Assembly: GCF_010820555.1 (NCBI RefSeq)
Contig: NZ_JAAIKD010000006.1
Span: 141,539-205,538 of the forward strand
Source: Psychroflexus aurantiacus
GTDB taxonomy: Bacteria > Bacteroidota > Bacteroidia > Flavobacteriales > Flavobacteriaceae
DNA length: 64,000 nt
Direction of reading: 5' to 3'
Shown here one piece after another: positions 30,010 through 40,080 of this stretch; position 1 is the first letter of the stretch, and every line of letters begins with the position of its first letter. Under the pieces are notes generated by a model that did not search any database, was not told where the DNA came from, and saw nothing but the letters and a program-made list of their open reading frames with translations. A program made the position numbers and the translations under genes.

Positions 30010-30162
30010 AGCATTTATTTTTTTATGTTGATTAAATGTACGTAAGTAAGACCGCGACGGTTTTTTAATTCTCATTATTTAACTTGACATTGTATCTGAT
30101 TCAAGGAAAATTGTCTTAAAATTATTAATCAACTATAACGTTCTAGCCCGATAACTGCTGTT

Positions 30163-31518
<1,356 letters not shown>

Positions 31519-31564
31519 CAGGCGGAACCGCGGGTTTAACTATTTATTAAATTAACTTAAGATT

Positions 31565-31606
31565 AAGCGTTAACAGGCACTAATAGTGGTTTGTTAACGC
31601 TTTTTT
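31565..31606 (+). terminator. Terminator of eno
   Basis: An 11-bp stem AAGCGTTAACA/TGTTAACGCTT encloses a second short stem CACTA/TAGTG and is followed by six T. It begins 46 nt after the eno stop. Confidence 0.85.
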
Positions 31607-31662
31607 AAGACCCTTTTTTGTAAATTCGAAGATTAAACCAAATCAAGTAAAAAATAAGATAT

Positions 31663-32943
31663 ATGGATGCTAAAATAAGTTTTGATGGAAAGGATTATAC
31701 CTTTCCAGTAGTTAAAGGTAGTGAAGATGAATATGCAATAGACATTTCCAAATTAAGAAGCTCTACAGAAGGCCTTATCACACTGGACAGAGGTTTTAAA
31801 AATACGGGTTCCTGTGAGAGTGCCATCACCTTCCTGGATGGTGAAAAGGGGATCTTAAGATATAGAGGTTACGCAATTGAAGACCTGGCTGAAAATGCTA
31901 CTTTTCTGGAAGTTGCCTATTTATTGATTTTCGGTGAACTACCTACTGAAACAGAACTGGATAGCTTTCATGCAGATATTAAAAAAGAATCTCATGTGGA
32001 TGAAGAGATGAAGAAGATCCTAGACGGATTTCCTAAGTCTGCGCATCCTATGGGAGTAGTGTCTTCGCTGACGAGTGCCTTAATCGCCTTCAACCCTTCT
32101 TCTGTGAATGTGGATTCTAAAGAAGACATGTATCAGGCGATAGTGAAACTGCTTGCTAAATTCCCTGTGATTTGTGCCTGGGCTCTTAGAAAGTCTAAAG
32201 GTCAGCCTTTCGATTACGGAGATAATAAATTGAGTTATGTGGACAACGTTTTAAAAATGATGTTCAAAAAACCTAATGAAGATTATGAAGTGGATCCGGT
32301 GGTCTCTTCTGCTCTCAATAAATTATTAATCCTGCATGCAGATCATGAGCAAAATTGTTCTACCTCTACCGTAAGAATAGTAGGTTCTTCTCATGCCGGT
32401 TTATTCGCTTCAATCTCTGCAGGGGTTTCAGCCTTATGGGGGCCACTTCACGGAGGTGCCAACCAGGCTGTAATCGACATGCTGGAAGGCATCAAAGAAG
32501 ATGGTGGTGATACCAAAAAATACATGGCTAAAGCCAAGGATAAAGAGGATCCGTTCAGGCTGATGGGATTTGGACACAGAGTCTACAAAAACTTCGATCC
32601 CAGAGCAAAAATCATCAAAAAATCTGCTGATGAAGTTTTGGGTAAGCTAGGCGTACAGGATCCCGTACTTGATATTGCTAAAGGTCTTGAAAAAGAAGCT
32701 TTAGAAGATCAGTATTTCGTGGACAGGAAGTTATATCCAAATGTTGATTTCTATTCGGGAATCATCTACAGAGCCTTAGACATTCCTACCAATATGTTTA
32801 CCGTGATGTTTGCCCTGGGCAGACTGCCAGGCTGGATTGCACAATGGAGAGAAATGCGTTTGATGAAAGAACCTATTGGAAGACCAAGACAGGTGTATAC
32901 CGGTGAGACGCACAGAGCACTGAAGCCTATTGAAAAAAGATAA
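31663..32943 (+). CDS. gltA: Citrate synthase
   Basis: The 426-residue enzyme condenses acetyl-CoA and oxaloacetate at the entry of the TCA cycle. The catalytic residues are present: His263 (PLHGGAN), His305 (GFGHRVY) and Asp362 (NVDFYSG), matching the type II enzyme of E. coli in position and length. The N-terminal beta domain typical of the hexameric form is also present. It is followed after 22 nt by an azurin-like gene with no terminator between, so the two may share a transcript. Confidence 0.98.
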   Translation: MDAKISFDGKDYTFPVVKGSEDEYAIDISKLRSSTEGLITLDRGFKNTGSCESAITFLDGEKGILRYRGYAIEDLAENATFLEVAYLLIFGELPTETELDSFHADIKKESHVDEEMKKILDGFPKSAHPMGVVSSLTSALIAFNPSSVNVDSKEDMYQAIVKLLAKFPVICAWALRKSKGQPFDYGDNKLSYVDNVLKMMFKKPNEDYEVDPVVSSALNKLLILHADHEQNCSTSTVRIVGSSHAGLFASISAGVSALWGPLHGGANQAVIDMLEGIKEDGGDTKKYMAKAKDKEDPFRLMGFGHRVYKNFDPRAKIIKKSADEVLGKLGVQDPVLDIAKGLEKEALEDQYFVDRKLYPNVDFYSGIIYRALDIPTNMFTVMFALGRLPGWIAQWREMRLMKEPIGRPRQVYTGETHRALKPIEKR

Positions 32944-32965
32944 ATTCAAGATTCAAATTTAAACT

Positions 32966-33478
32966 ATGAAGAACATATTCGTGTTATTGTTTTCTGCAGC
33001 ACTTCTTATAAGTTGCGGTGGAGATGGTAAAAAGGAAGAGAAACAAGAAAATTCCATTAAACTCAGCTCCAAATCGGCCGAGCCTAAAGATGCAAAGGAA
33101 GAGGGGGTTTCAAAAGTATACCTCACCGGTAATGACCAGATGCGGTATAATAAAACCGAGATCAAAGTAAATGCAGGGGATGAGGTGGTCTTAACTTTTG
33201 CACATGTGGGTAATATGTCTAAAGAAACGATGGGACATAACTTTGTCCTTTTAAAAAAGGAAACCGATGTTCAGGAATTTGGTCAGAAAGCTTTAGAATT
33301 TAAAGCTAATGATTATATCCCTGAAAATTCTGATGCCATTATTGTTCATACCGAGATGCTAGGTGGTGGTGAGAAAACCGAAATCACCTTTCAGGCTCCC
33401 GAAAAAGGAGAGTACACCTATATCTGCACCTTTCCTGGTCATTTAGCCCTGATGAAAGGCACATTTATAGTGGAGTGA
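32966..33478 (+). CDS. Azurin-like cupredoxin lipoprotein
   Basis: The 170-residue protein has a lipoprotein signal (LLISC, Cys17), a charged linker of about 30 residues, and an azurin-type blue-copper domain. The copper ligands are in place: His91 (MGHNFVL), Cys154, His159 and Met163, with the C-x4-H-x3-M spacing of azurin. It is expected to carry single electrons in the periplasm, tethered to a membrane; Bacteroidota use such proteins near cytochrome oxidases, but no partner is adjacent. A strong terminator follows. Confidence 0.93.
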   Translation: MKNIFVLLFSAALLISCGGDGKKEEKQENSIKLSSKSAEPKDAKEEGVSKVYLTGNDQMRYNKTEIKVNAGDEVVLTFAHVGNMSKETMGHNFVLLKKETDVQEFGQKALEFKANDYIPENSDAIIVHTEMLGGGEKTEITFQAPEKGEYTYICTFPGHLALMKGTFIVE

Positions 33479-33496
33479 TTTCTAATCAATAAATAA

Positions 33497-33531
33497 AAAA
33501 ACGCCTTTCAGGACTCCTGAAAGGCGTTTTT
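33497..33531. terminator. Strong bidirectional terminator after the azurin gene
   Basis: A perfect 16-bp stem (AAAAACGCCTTTCAGG with CCTGAAAGGCGTTTTT) with a 3-nt loop lies between the azurin-like gene and the convergent peptidase. A and T tracts flank it, so it can act on both strands. Confidence 0.92.
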
Positions 33532-33549
33532 ACTTATAGTCTTTAATTC

Positions 33550-35022
33550 TTAGTATTTTATCGAGGCATTTTCTTTTGGTAAACTCTTCAGGATGAATTC
33601 CCTGAGATCGTCATTGGCGGTTTTTAAATCCTCTCTGCGCAGGTACATCATGTGACCACTCTCGTAGGTCTTAAAATGCAATCTGTCCTGCATCTTTCCG
33701 CTCTCATCGATATGCCACATGGTATATTTAGCATTGAAATAGGTGGTGGCGCCATCAAACAATCCCGCCTGAATCATCACCTGCATGCTTGGATTTTGAG
33801 CCATAGCCTGTCTCAACTGTTTGCCGGTATTATTGGGTGTTCTCTCCCAGGGATACACATTGCCAAACATATTGTACTGTAAATCGGTTTTGTAATTCAG
33901 TTCATGCTTTAAGTAATGATTTATAGCCGGAGTGAACGAGTGCAACCAGGACGTCAATTCTGAATTATAATCCGGTCGGGTTCCAGCCTCTTTTTCGTCC
34001 AGACCCAAATAACGGGAGTCCAGTCTGCCTACAGTATAACCATCATCTATTTTTAAGGTTTTCCAAAAGGTATTAAATGGAACTTCCAGATTGTTCTGAA
34101 GGAAGACCTTCTCATCTACACCGGAATAACGAGACATTTTTTCAGCCATTTCCATCCTGACTTCAGCATCTAAAAAGCCTCCTTTGGTAAGCGCCGGAAT
34201 TAACTCCTGAATCGTAAAATATTCCACTTCATCCAGCAATTCTAAAACAGGTTTGCTTTGGAGTTCAGGAGCGAGTTTATTATGATACCAGGCCGCAGCT
34301 GCAAAATAAGGCAATCTGTTGGCCACTTCCACAGGGCCGTCTCTTTCTATTCCCAGTTCGGTAGGAGAAACAAGAATAACTCCGTTGATGTACATCCAGT
34401 GCGAATTTTGAAGTTCGTTGGCAAGACCGGATACACGCGTGGTACCGTAACTCTCCCCGATAAGGTATTTTGGAGCAAGCCATTTGTCTTTTCTGGAAAC
34501 AAAAGTGTTAATCCATTCTGCTAGATACTTGACATCTGCATTAACTCCAAAAAAGGTCTCCTTGTCAAAATTTCCTTTTTCATCCAGTACTGGTCTTGAG
34601 TGGCCTGTATTTACAGGATTGACATACACAATATCGGCAACATCCAAAATGCTAAAGGGGTTTTCCTTATAGCCATACGGTTGTACAGGGAAACCTTCAT
34701 CGCTGATGTTTAAGGTTCTTGGTCCGGTATAGGCTAAATGCATCCAGACTGAGGCAGAACCTGGTCCGCCATTGAAAGAGATGACCAAAGGTCTGTCCTT
34801 ACTATCTCCTACCTTGTAGTACGTAAACTGTAAACCCGCAATTGGATTTCCCTGCTTATCCCAAACGGGTTGCATTCCGGTTTCTGCTGTGTAATCGATT
34901 TTTTCACCATTGATGGTGACTTCGTGATTTGTAATCACAGTTTTATCTACCTCGAATTCCACAGTTTGTGAGAAGGCCAGTGTTGAGCCTAGAATCGCAA
35001 TAAAAGCTACTATTTTTTTCAT
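33550..35022 (-). CDS. Secreted serine carboxypeptidase-like protein (peptidase S10)
   Basis: The 490-residue protein has a signal peptide (about 1-18), the S10 oxyanion motif SFNGGPGSAS, the nucleophile motif GESYG, and a late YESGHMMY segment supplying the catalytic His. The alpha/beta-hydrolase fold fits a serine carboxypeptidase or related acyl hydrolase exported to the periplasm or beyond. The catalytic residues look intact. It stands alone on the minus strand between two terminators; no substrate is suggested by neighbours. Confidence 0.9.
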   Translation of the reverse strand: MKKIVAFIAILGSTLAFSQTVEFEVDKTVITNHEVTINGEKIDYTAETGMQPVWDKQGNPIAGLQFTYYKVGDSKDRPLVISFNGGPGSASVWMHLAYTGPRTLNISDEGFPVQPYGYKENPFSILDVADIVYVNPVNTGHSRPVLDEKGNFDKETFFGVNADVKYLAEWINTFVSRKDKWLAPKYLIGESYGTTRVSGLANELQNSHWMYINGVILVSPTELGIERDGPVEVANRLPYFAAAAWYHNKLAPELQSKPVLELLDEVEYFTIQELIPALTKGGFLDAEVRMEMAEKMSRYSGVDEKVFLQNNLEVPFNTFWKTLKIDDGYTVGRLDSRYLGLDEKEAGTRPDYNSELTSWLHSFTPAINHYLKHELNYKTDLQYNMFGNVYPWERTPNNTGKQLRQAMAQNPSMQVMIQAGLFDGATTYFNAKYTMWHIDESGKMQDRLHFKTYESGHMMYLRREDLKTANDDLREFILKSLPKENASIKY

Positions 35023-35167
35023 GTTTATAAATTTTGCTCTAATATAATTAAGCTATTCAGAATTATCTAGACTATGCCTGCAGTTTTTTTAAACTGAGGA
35101 GTAGTTCATACTATAATGCAGTAAGTTTTTGCCGGTAAGGCAGGAAAACTCTTGAAAGCAATCACTT

Positions 35168-36154
35168 TTAAGTGTTCACAGGATTGATCAATTCCTGAGT
35201 TTCTTCAAACTGCCTGATATCATTTAAAACCGATTTCGAAATTTCATGAAGTGCTTCTTCAGTCAAAAAAGCCTGATGCGAAGTGATTAAAACGTTGGGA
35301 AAACCAATCAGTCTCAAAATCAAATCATCATCGATGATATGTTCCGATAAATCTTCAAAAAACAGTTTCTCTTCCTGCTCATATACATCTATGCCCAGAT
35401 AGCCCACCTGTTTTTCCTTCAGGCCCTGTATGACAGCTTCTGTATCTATTAGCGCACCGCGACTGGTGTTGATGAGCATACAGTTTGGCTTTAACTGCTT
35501 TAAGCTGTTTTCGTTAATGATATGTTTGGTTTGCTCTGTGAGCGGACAATGCAGCGAAATGATATCGCTTTTTTGAAGGAGATGGTCCAGGTCGACGTAT
35601 GATATGCCAAATTCTTTCAGGTCCTGGCTGGGGTAGGGGTCGAAGGCGATTACTTCGCAGCCCAGGGCTTTCATGATTCTGCAAAAGGCCTGTCCGATTT
35701 TACCTGTGCCAATCACGCCCACTGTTTTTTTGTAGACATTAAAGCCCACTAAATTATTCAAAGAAAAATTGCATTCTTTGACCCGGTTGTAAGCTTTATG
35801 GGTTTTACGGTTCAAAGTTAAAATAAGTGCAAGGGCATGTTCGGCTACGGCTTCCGGGGAATAGGCCGGAACGCGAGAAACCTGTAGGCCATATTCTCTT
35901 GCAGCTTCCAAGTCCACATTGTTAAATCCTGCACACCTTAAAGCGATGAGCTTAATGCCATGCTGATGAAGGAGTTCGATGACTTCTCTGTCCAGCATGT
36001 CATTTACGAACACACAAACCGCATCAAACCCGCTTGCTAAATTGCAGGTTGTTTTGTTGAGCCGCGTTTCGAAGTAAACAATGCTTTGGTTTTTATTGTG
36101 GGCATTGAAATAGGTTTTATCGTAGGGCTTTGTACTAAAAAAGGCTACTTTCAT
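35168..36154 (-). CDS. D-2-hydroxyacid dehydrogenase (D-lactate dehydrogenase type)
   Basis: The 328-residue NAD-dependent enzyme has the Rossmann motif GVIGTGKIGQAF, the substrate Arg in INTSRGALIDT, the catalytic Glu near LGIDVYEQE and the catalytic His in ITSHQAFLT. The FNNVDL and RVPAYSPEAVAEHA segments resemble E. coli LdhA, so reduction of pyruvate to D-lactate is the best guess. Other 2-hydroxyacids cannot be excluded. A TAAATTTG -7-type element lies about 33 nt upstream on the minus strand. Confidence 0.9.
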   Translation of the reverse strand: MKVAFFSTKPYDKTYFNAHNKNQSIVYFETRLNKTTCNLASGFDAVCVFVNDMLDREVIELLHQHGIKLIALRCAGFNNVDLEAAREYGLQVSRVPAYSPEAVAEHALALILTLNRKTHKAYNRVKECNFSLNNLVGFNVYKKTVGVIGTGKIGQAFCRIMKALGCEVIAFDPYPSQDLKEFGISYVDLDHLLQKSDIISLHCPLTEQTKHIINENSLKQLKPNCMLINTSRGALIDTEAVIQGLKEKQVGYLGIDVYEQEEKLFFEDLSEHIIDDDLILRLIGFPNVLITSHQAFLTEEALHEISKSVLNDIRQFEETQELINPVNT

Positions 36155-36186
36155 AGGATGTTGGTTTAGGTCAGGTGATTAGAACT

Positions 36187-36194
36187 CAAATTTA
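36187..36194 (-). promoter_or_regulatory. Possible -7 promoter element of the hydroxyacid dehydrogenase
   Basis: Read on the minus strand this is TAAATTTG, an exact TAnnTTTG match about 33 nt upstream of the start codon. I do not see a good TTG at the -33 distance, so the assignment is tentative. Confidence 0.4.
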
Positions 36195-36317
36195 AGCTAC
36201 TCAGGAGTTTTTCGGAATACATTTTAAATAAAATGTCAGTATTCTGAAACCTGAGATCGTTCTGTTGGTGCTTTATGCTGAAGCTTCTAGCTTAAAGAAC
36301 AAGGCTGTTGTTCTCAT

Positions 36318-36350
36318 AAAAAAAGCCGCTTCTCGTGAGAGAAACGGCTT
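36318..36350 (-). terminator. Terminator of groS-groL
   Basis: On the minus strand a 12-bp stem with one G-U pair (AAGCCGTTTCTC with GAGAAGCGGCTT) and a 4-nt loop is followed by a run of seven T. It starts 26 nt past the groL stop. Confidence 0.88.
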
Positions 36351-36375
36351 AAGATAAATTCTGTATGGGTGATGC

Positions 36376-38007
36376 TTACATCATTCCTGGCATTCCGCCG
36401 CCCATTGGTGGCATTCCGCCGCCACCATTATCGTCTTCCTTTATGTCCACAAGAGCGCATTCTGTAGTGAGGATCATTCCTGCAACAGAAGCTGCATTTT
36501 CTAAAGCGATACGTGTGACTTTCTTAGGGTCTATAATACCTGCTTTAAGCATGTCTACAAAGGTGTTTGTTTTGGCATCATAACCCTGATTGCCTTCCAG
36601 TACTTTGTTGATCACTACGGAAGCTTCACCTCCAGCATTTTCAACGATGGTTCGCATTGGAGCTTCAATCGCTTTGGCAATGATGTTGATTCCGGTCTGC
36701 TCATCCGCATTTTCAACTTTAAGACCTTCCAGGGCTTTTAAAGTTCTGATGAGGGCAACGCCACCTCCGGCTACAATGCCTTCTTCTACTGCAGCACGTG
36801 TAGCGTGTAATGCATCATCAACCCGGTCTTTCTTCTCTTTCATTTCTACTTCAGAAGCTGCGCCAACGTAAAGTACACCAACACCGCCTGAAAGTTTGGC
36901 CAGACGTTCCTGTAATTTCTCTTTATCGTAGTCGCTTGTAGTAGATTCTATCTGAGCTTTGATCTGGTTAACCCGGTTTACGATGTTCTCCTTTTCTCCG
37001 GCTCCGTTTACGATAGTCGTATTATCTTTATCTATGGTTACGTTTTCGGCAGTACCAAGCATATCTAAAGTAGCGTTCTCCAAGGTGAATCCGCGTTCTT
37101 CAGAAATAACTGTTCCGCCAGTAAGGATAGCGATATCTTCCAGCATTGCTTTTCGGCGATCCCCAAATCCCGGTGCTTTAACAGCAGCGATTTTTAAAGA
37201 CCCTCTAAGCTTGTTGACCACAAGTGTCGCTAAGGCTTCACCTTCGATATCTTCTGCGATAATCAATAAAGGTTTTCCGCTTTGCGCTGCCGGTTCCAGT
37301 ACAGGAAGTAAATCCTTCATGGAATTGATTTTTTTGTCCACAAGCAGGATGTATGGATTTTCAAGATCGGTCGTCATTTTTTCACTGTCGGTCACAAAAT
37401 AAGGCGACAGGTATCCTCTGTCAAACTGCATGCCTTCCACAACGTCCACATAAGTTTCGGTTCCTTTGGCTTCTTCTACAGTGATAACACCTTCTTTACC
37501 TACTTTTCCAAAAGCTTCAGCGATCAATTCACCAATCTGGTCGTCGTTATTTGCTGAAATAGACGCAACCTGCTTGATCTCTTCGGATGTATCTCCAACA
37601 GTCTTAGCCTGTTTTGTCAGTTCGGCGACTACAGCCTGAACAGCTTTGTCGATTCCTCTTTTAAGGTCTAAAGGATTTGCTCCTGAAGCCACGTTTTTCA
37701 AGCCTTCTTTAACGATAGCCTGAGCCAGAACGGTTGCGGTTGTTGTACCGTCACCGGCGAGGTCATTGGTTTTGGAAGCGACTTCCTTCACCATTTGTGC
37801 TCCCATATTTTCCAAAGGATCTTCCAGTTCTATTTCTTTAGCAACGCTCACTCCATCTTTAGTCACCATAGGAGCTCCGAAAGACTTTCCTATAATCACA
37901 TTACGACCTTTTGGTCCTAAAGTTACTTTAACGGCGTTAGCCAGTGCGTCCACACCGCGTTTTACGCCATTTCTTGCTTCAATATCAAAAATTATATTTT
38001 TTGCCAT
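36376..38007 (-). CDS. groL: Chaperonin GroEL (60 kDa)
   Basis: This complete GroEL has 543 residues. It shows the equatorial ATP motifs ([28 protein letters not shown]), the GroES-binding apical domain, and the flexible GGM-rich C-terminal tail. Two stacked heptamers fold client proteins with the co-chaperonin GroES, whose gene lies 44 nt upstream. A strong terminator follows. The junction between the two genes contains a tandem copy of a 15-bp segment. Confidence 0.99.
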   Translation of the reverse strand: MAKNIIFDIEARNGVKRGVDALANAVKVTLGPKGRNVIIGKSFGAPMVTKDGVSVAKEIELEDPLENMGAQMVKEVASKTNDLAGDGTTTATVLAQAIVKEGLKNVASGANPLDLKRGIDKAVQAVVAELTKQAKTVGDTSEEIKQVASISANNDDQIGELIAEAFGKVGKEGVITVEEAKGTETYVDVVEGMQFDRGYLSPYFVTDSEKMTTDLENPYILLVDKKINSMKDLLPVLEPAAQSGKPLLIIAEDIEGEALATLVVNKLRGSLKIAAVKAPGFGDRRKAMLEDIAILTGGTVISEERGFTLENATLDMLGTAENVTIDKDNTTIVNGAGEKENIVNRVNQIKAQIESTTSDYDKEKLQERLAKLSGGVGVLYVGAASEVEMKEKKDRVDDALHATRAAVEEGIVAGGGVALIRTLKALEGLKVENADEQTGINIIAKAIEAPMRTIVENAGGEASVVINKVLEGNQGYDAKTNTFVDMLKAGIIDPKKVTRIALENAASVAGMILTTECALVDIKEDDNGGGGMPPMGGGMPGMM

Positions 38008-38025
38008 TTTATTTAGTTTTTTGTT

Positions 38026-38055
38026 GATTATCTGGTTTTAGACTATCTGGTTTAT
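38026..38055 (-). repeat. 15-bp imperfect tandem repeat at the groS/groL junction
   Basis: GATTATCTGGTTTTA (38026-38040) is followed immediately by GACTATCTGGTTTAT (38041-38055), identical at 12 of 15 positions. The second copy includes the groS stop codon region. No function is evident. Confidence 0.5.
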
Positions 38056-38327
38056 ACGATTGCAAGGATGTCATCCTCTCTCATGATGAGGTAATCTTTG
38101 TCTTCATGCTTGAGTTCGGTTCCTGAAAACTTTCCGTAAAGCACTAAATCTCCGACTTTTACGGTCATCGTATGATCTTTTTTGCCGCTTCCTACTGCTA
38201 CAACTTTACCGCGCTGAGGTTTCTCCTTTGCGGTTTCCGGGATGATGATTCCAGACGCTGTTTTTGTTTCTGCGGCCTGAGGCTCTACCAGCACTCTGTC
38301 TGCCAAGGGTTTAATGTTTACTGCCAT
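38052..38327 (-). CDS. groS: Co-chaperonin GroES (10 kDa)
   Basis: The 91-residue protein has the GroES start ([12 protein letters not shown]), the mobile loop around [18 protein letters not shown] and the [15 protein letters not shown] core. It forms the heptameric lid of GroEL. It is the first gene of the groS-groL operon. Upstream I see no CIRCE element; a short inverted repeat at 38382-38396 lies about 55 nt before the start. Confidence 0.99.
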   Translation of the reverse strand: MAVNIKPLADRVLVEPQAAETKTASGIIIPETAKEKPQRGKVVAVGSGKKDHTMTVKVGDLVLYGKFSGTELKHEDKDYLIMREDDILAIV

Positions 38328-38381
38328 TATAAATAAGTTTTTAGATTAAATTTTCATATAGTATAGTCCAAAAGTGTGCCA

Positions 38382-38396
38382 ACAGGTGAGACCTGT
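38382..38396. promoter_or_regulatory. Short inverted repeat upstream of groS
   Basis: ACAGGT-GAG-ACCTGT is a perfect 6-bp inverted repeat located about 55 nt upstream of the groS start and before the secG terminator. It could be an operator for heat-shock control, but the arms are short and no known heat-shock operator matches. Confidence 0.3.
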
Positions 38397-38407
38397 CATT
38401 ACCCAAA

Positions 38408-38442
38408 AAAAAATGCCAGCTTGTCATAAGCTGGCATTTTTT
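38408..38442. terminator. Bidirectional terminator after secG
   Basis: A perfect 15-bp stem (AAAAAATGCCAGCTT with AAGCTGGCATTTTTT) and a 5-nt loop lies 17 nt past the secG stop on the minus strand. It separates the miaB-to-secG operon from groS-groL. Confidence 0.9.
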
Positions 38443-38459
38443 AAAAGGTATATTAAGTC

Positions 38460-38783
38460 CTAGTCTACAGGAGGTAAATCGTTGGTTTGCGTATTTTCTA
38501 CAGGAGCTTGATTTTCATCGAGTAATTTGGAGTCCTGCCCAGTCCTGTTGTTTATGATAGTCACATTGGACAATAAAATCAAAATCAAAAGTAAAGTGGC
38601 AAGTGCCCAGGTGCTTTTGTCTAGAAAATCTGAGGTTTGTTTTACGCCTCCGACCTGCTGAGAGCCTCCACCGCCAAAGGATGAAGATAAGCCGCCACCC
38701 TTAGGGTTCTGGACCATGATAACAACAATTAGTAAAAAGGCTACAATGACAATCAGGATTAAAAATATGGAAAATGTACTCAT
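38460..38783 (-). CDS. secG: Preprotein translocase subunit SecG
   Basis: The 107-residue protein has two transmembrane segments flanking the conserved MVQNPKGGGLSSSFGG loop, diagnostic of SecG. A hydrophilic, Asp/Asn-rich tail follows. SecG assists SecYEG during SecA-driven export. Its start overlaps the stop of the upstream TPR gene by one base (TAATG), so the two are translationally coupled. It is the last gene before the terminator. Confidence 0.97.
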   Translation of the reverse strand: MSTFSIFLILIVIVAFLLIVVIMVQNPKGGGLSSSFGGGGSQQVGGVKQTSDFLDKSTWALATLLLILILLSNVTIINNRTGQDSKLLDENQAPVENTQTNDLPPVD

Positions 38784-39553
38784 TATAATTTATTTTCTTT
38801 AAGTCTTTCTATTTCTTGAATTTGGTCTGCAAAGAAACTACTTTTTTCGGGATTATTCAAAATTAATATCTTAAATGCTTGTATAGCTTTGTCATAACGT
38901 TTTTGTTCGGTGTAAACCCTGGCCAGAGTCTCAGTCATAAGGCTGGATGAGGGTTCATGTCTTGCTTTTATTTTTTCTGAAGTTTCAAAGGATTTTGTAG
39001 GAACAATTTTCGGGTTGTTTTTGATGAATTCATCAATCACCTGGAACTGAGGATTTTCAATAATATTTTCCTGGGTGTTTTGTTTTTCTTCCAATGGCTG
39101 AATCTGTGTGAGTTTTAGCCATTCTTTAAAGGAGTGGGTTTCAGAAGCATTAAAATCCAAGGGTTTTCCTGTATCCGGACCTGAAGGTATTTCTTTCTCA
39201 ACAAAGAGTTCGGGATCACTTATCTGGTTTGCCAGGGCCTCATTGATTTCAAAAGCAGCACTTTCGTTTTCATGCTTGATCAATAAATCAATCTTGTGCG
39301 CAATTTCCAGCTGAGCAAATTCTTCGGAGGTGATAAAATCAAAAAGCACAGCCCGGTCCTGAGTTCTTGCGGCGGTTTCTTTCAGAAATCTGTTGTAATG
39401 AAAACTCCCGTAATGCTTTAGTAACTTTAATTTCACGGCATAAAGCGGCTGGAAATACGGGTATTGCTCTAAAACCTCCTCAATGGCATGCAGGGTTTTC
39501 GTCTCGAATTGCATCGGTGACTTGATGAGGTCTAGTAGCGTTTCCTTTTTCAT
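38783..39553 (-). CDS. TPR-containing protein of unknown function
   Basis: This 256-residue protein has no signal peptide or membrane segment. The N-terminal part is helical (LEQYPYFQPLYAVKLKLLK), the centre is low in conserved features, and the C-terminal 60 residues form one or two tetratricopeptide repeats (ETLARVYTEQKRYDKAIQAFKIL). TPRs bind other proteins; the partner is unknown. It sits between an LptE-like lipoprotein gene and secG, overlapping secG by one base, which suggests a role linked to envelope biogenesis or export. That is inference from position only. Confidence 0.8.
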   Translation of the reverse strand: MKKETLLDLIKSPMQFETKTLHAIEEVLEQYPYFQPLYAVKLKLLKHYGSFHYNRFLKETAARTQDRAVLFDFITSEEFAQLEIAHKIDLLIKHENESAAFEINEALANQISDPELFVEKEIPSGPDTGKPLDFNASETHSFKEWLKLTQIQPLEEKQNTQENIIENPQFQVIDEFIKNNPKIVPTKSFETSEKIKARHEPSSSLMTETLARVYTEQKRYDKAIQAFKILILNNPEKSSFFADQIQEIERLKENKL

Positions 39554-39579
39554 GTGTTTGCTTTAATCATGCCGGTTCA

Positions 39580-40080
39580 TTACCAGTTGGTTAGTGACGC
39601 ATTAAAAACATCCTGTGTTATTCTCAGGAAGATTTCTTCGATGGCCTCCTCTCTCAAAGCACCTGATAAGAGTGCATTGGCGGGATAGTCATAATAAAAC
39701 GAAAAGCTTTGTTCGAAATCTTTTTCCGGATCTAAGGTATTGTAAAATCTAACCCTGACTTCTATAGTCAGTCTGTTTTGCGCGGCTCTGCTGTCTGCGG
39801 TCGCCGTCATGGGAGCGATGTAATATCTGGTAATCTCTCCTTCGTAAATCAAGTCTCCATTGTCATTTACAAGATTCAAACTGGTCTGGTTCTGAATTAA
39901 ATCCTGAAGGCCTAAGGTGAAATCCCTGTCTATACCGGGCTCTACCAGCTGAGCGTTATTTTGAAAGTAATTGACCTGAAAGGTTTCTGCATTGCCGGTA
40001 TCGGCTCCTGTGAAGGAGTAGTATCCACAGGACTGCAGGCTTAACAGGCACAGAAAAGGTATGAGAAGTCTTATCTTCAT
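39580..40080 (-). CDS. lptE: LptE-like LPS-assembly lipoprotein
   Basis: The 166-residue protein has a lipobox (LQSCGYYSF, Cys17) and the CGY-F-G start typical of LptE-family lipoproteins, followed by an alpha/beta domain with the NRLTIEVRVRFYN and YDYPAN segments. LptE plugs the LptD barrel and helps insert lipopolysaccharide into the outer membrane. The family is weakly conserved, so this rests on the start motif, length and fold pattern. Its start overlaps the stop of the sigma-54 activator gene by one base. Confidence 0.78.
   Translation of the reverse strand: MKIRLLIPFLCLLSLQSCGYYSFTGADTGNAETFQVNYFQNNAQLVEPGIDRDFTLGLQDLIQNQTSLNLVNDNGDLIYEGEITRYYIAPMTATADSRAAQNRLTIEVRVRFYNTLDPEKDFEQSFSFYYDYPANALLSGALREEAIEEIFLRITQDVFNASLTNW

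Noticed and set aside
31621..31628. TAAATTCG as a promoter of gltA
   Set aside because: One mismatch to TAnnTTTG and no TTG at the right distance; too weak to list.
36365..38041. Plus-strand frames opposite groL
   Set aside because: Long antisense frames are expected opposite this highly biased gene; none has protein features.
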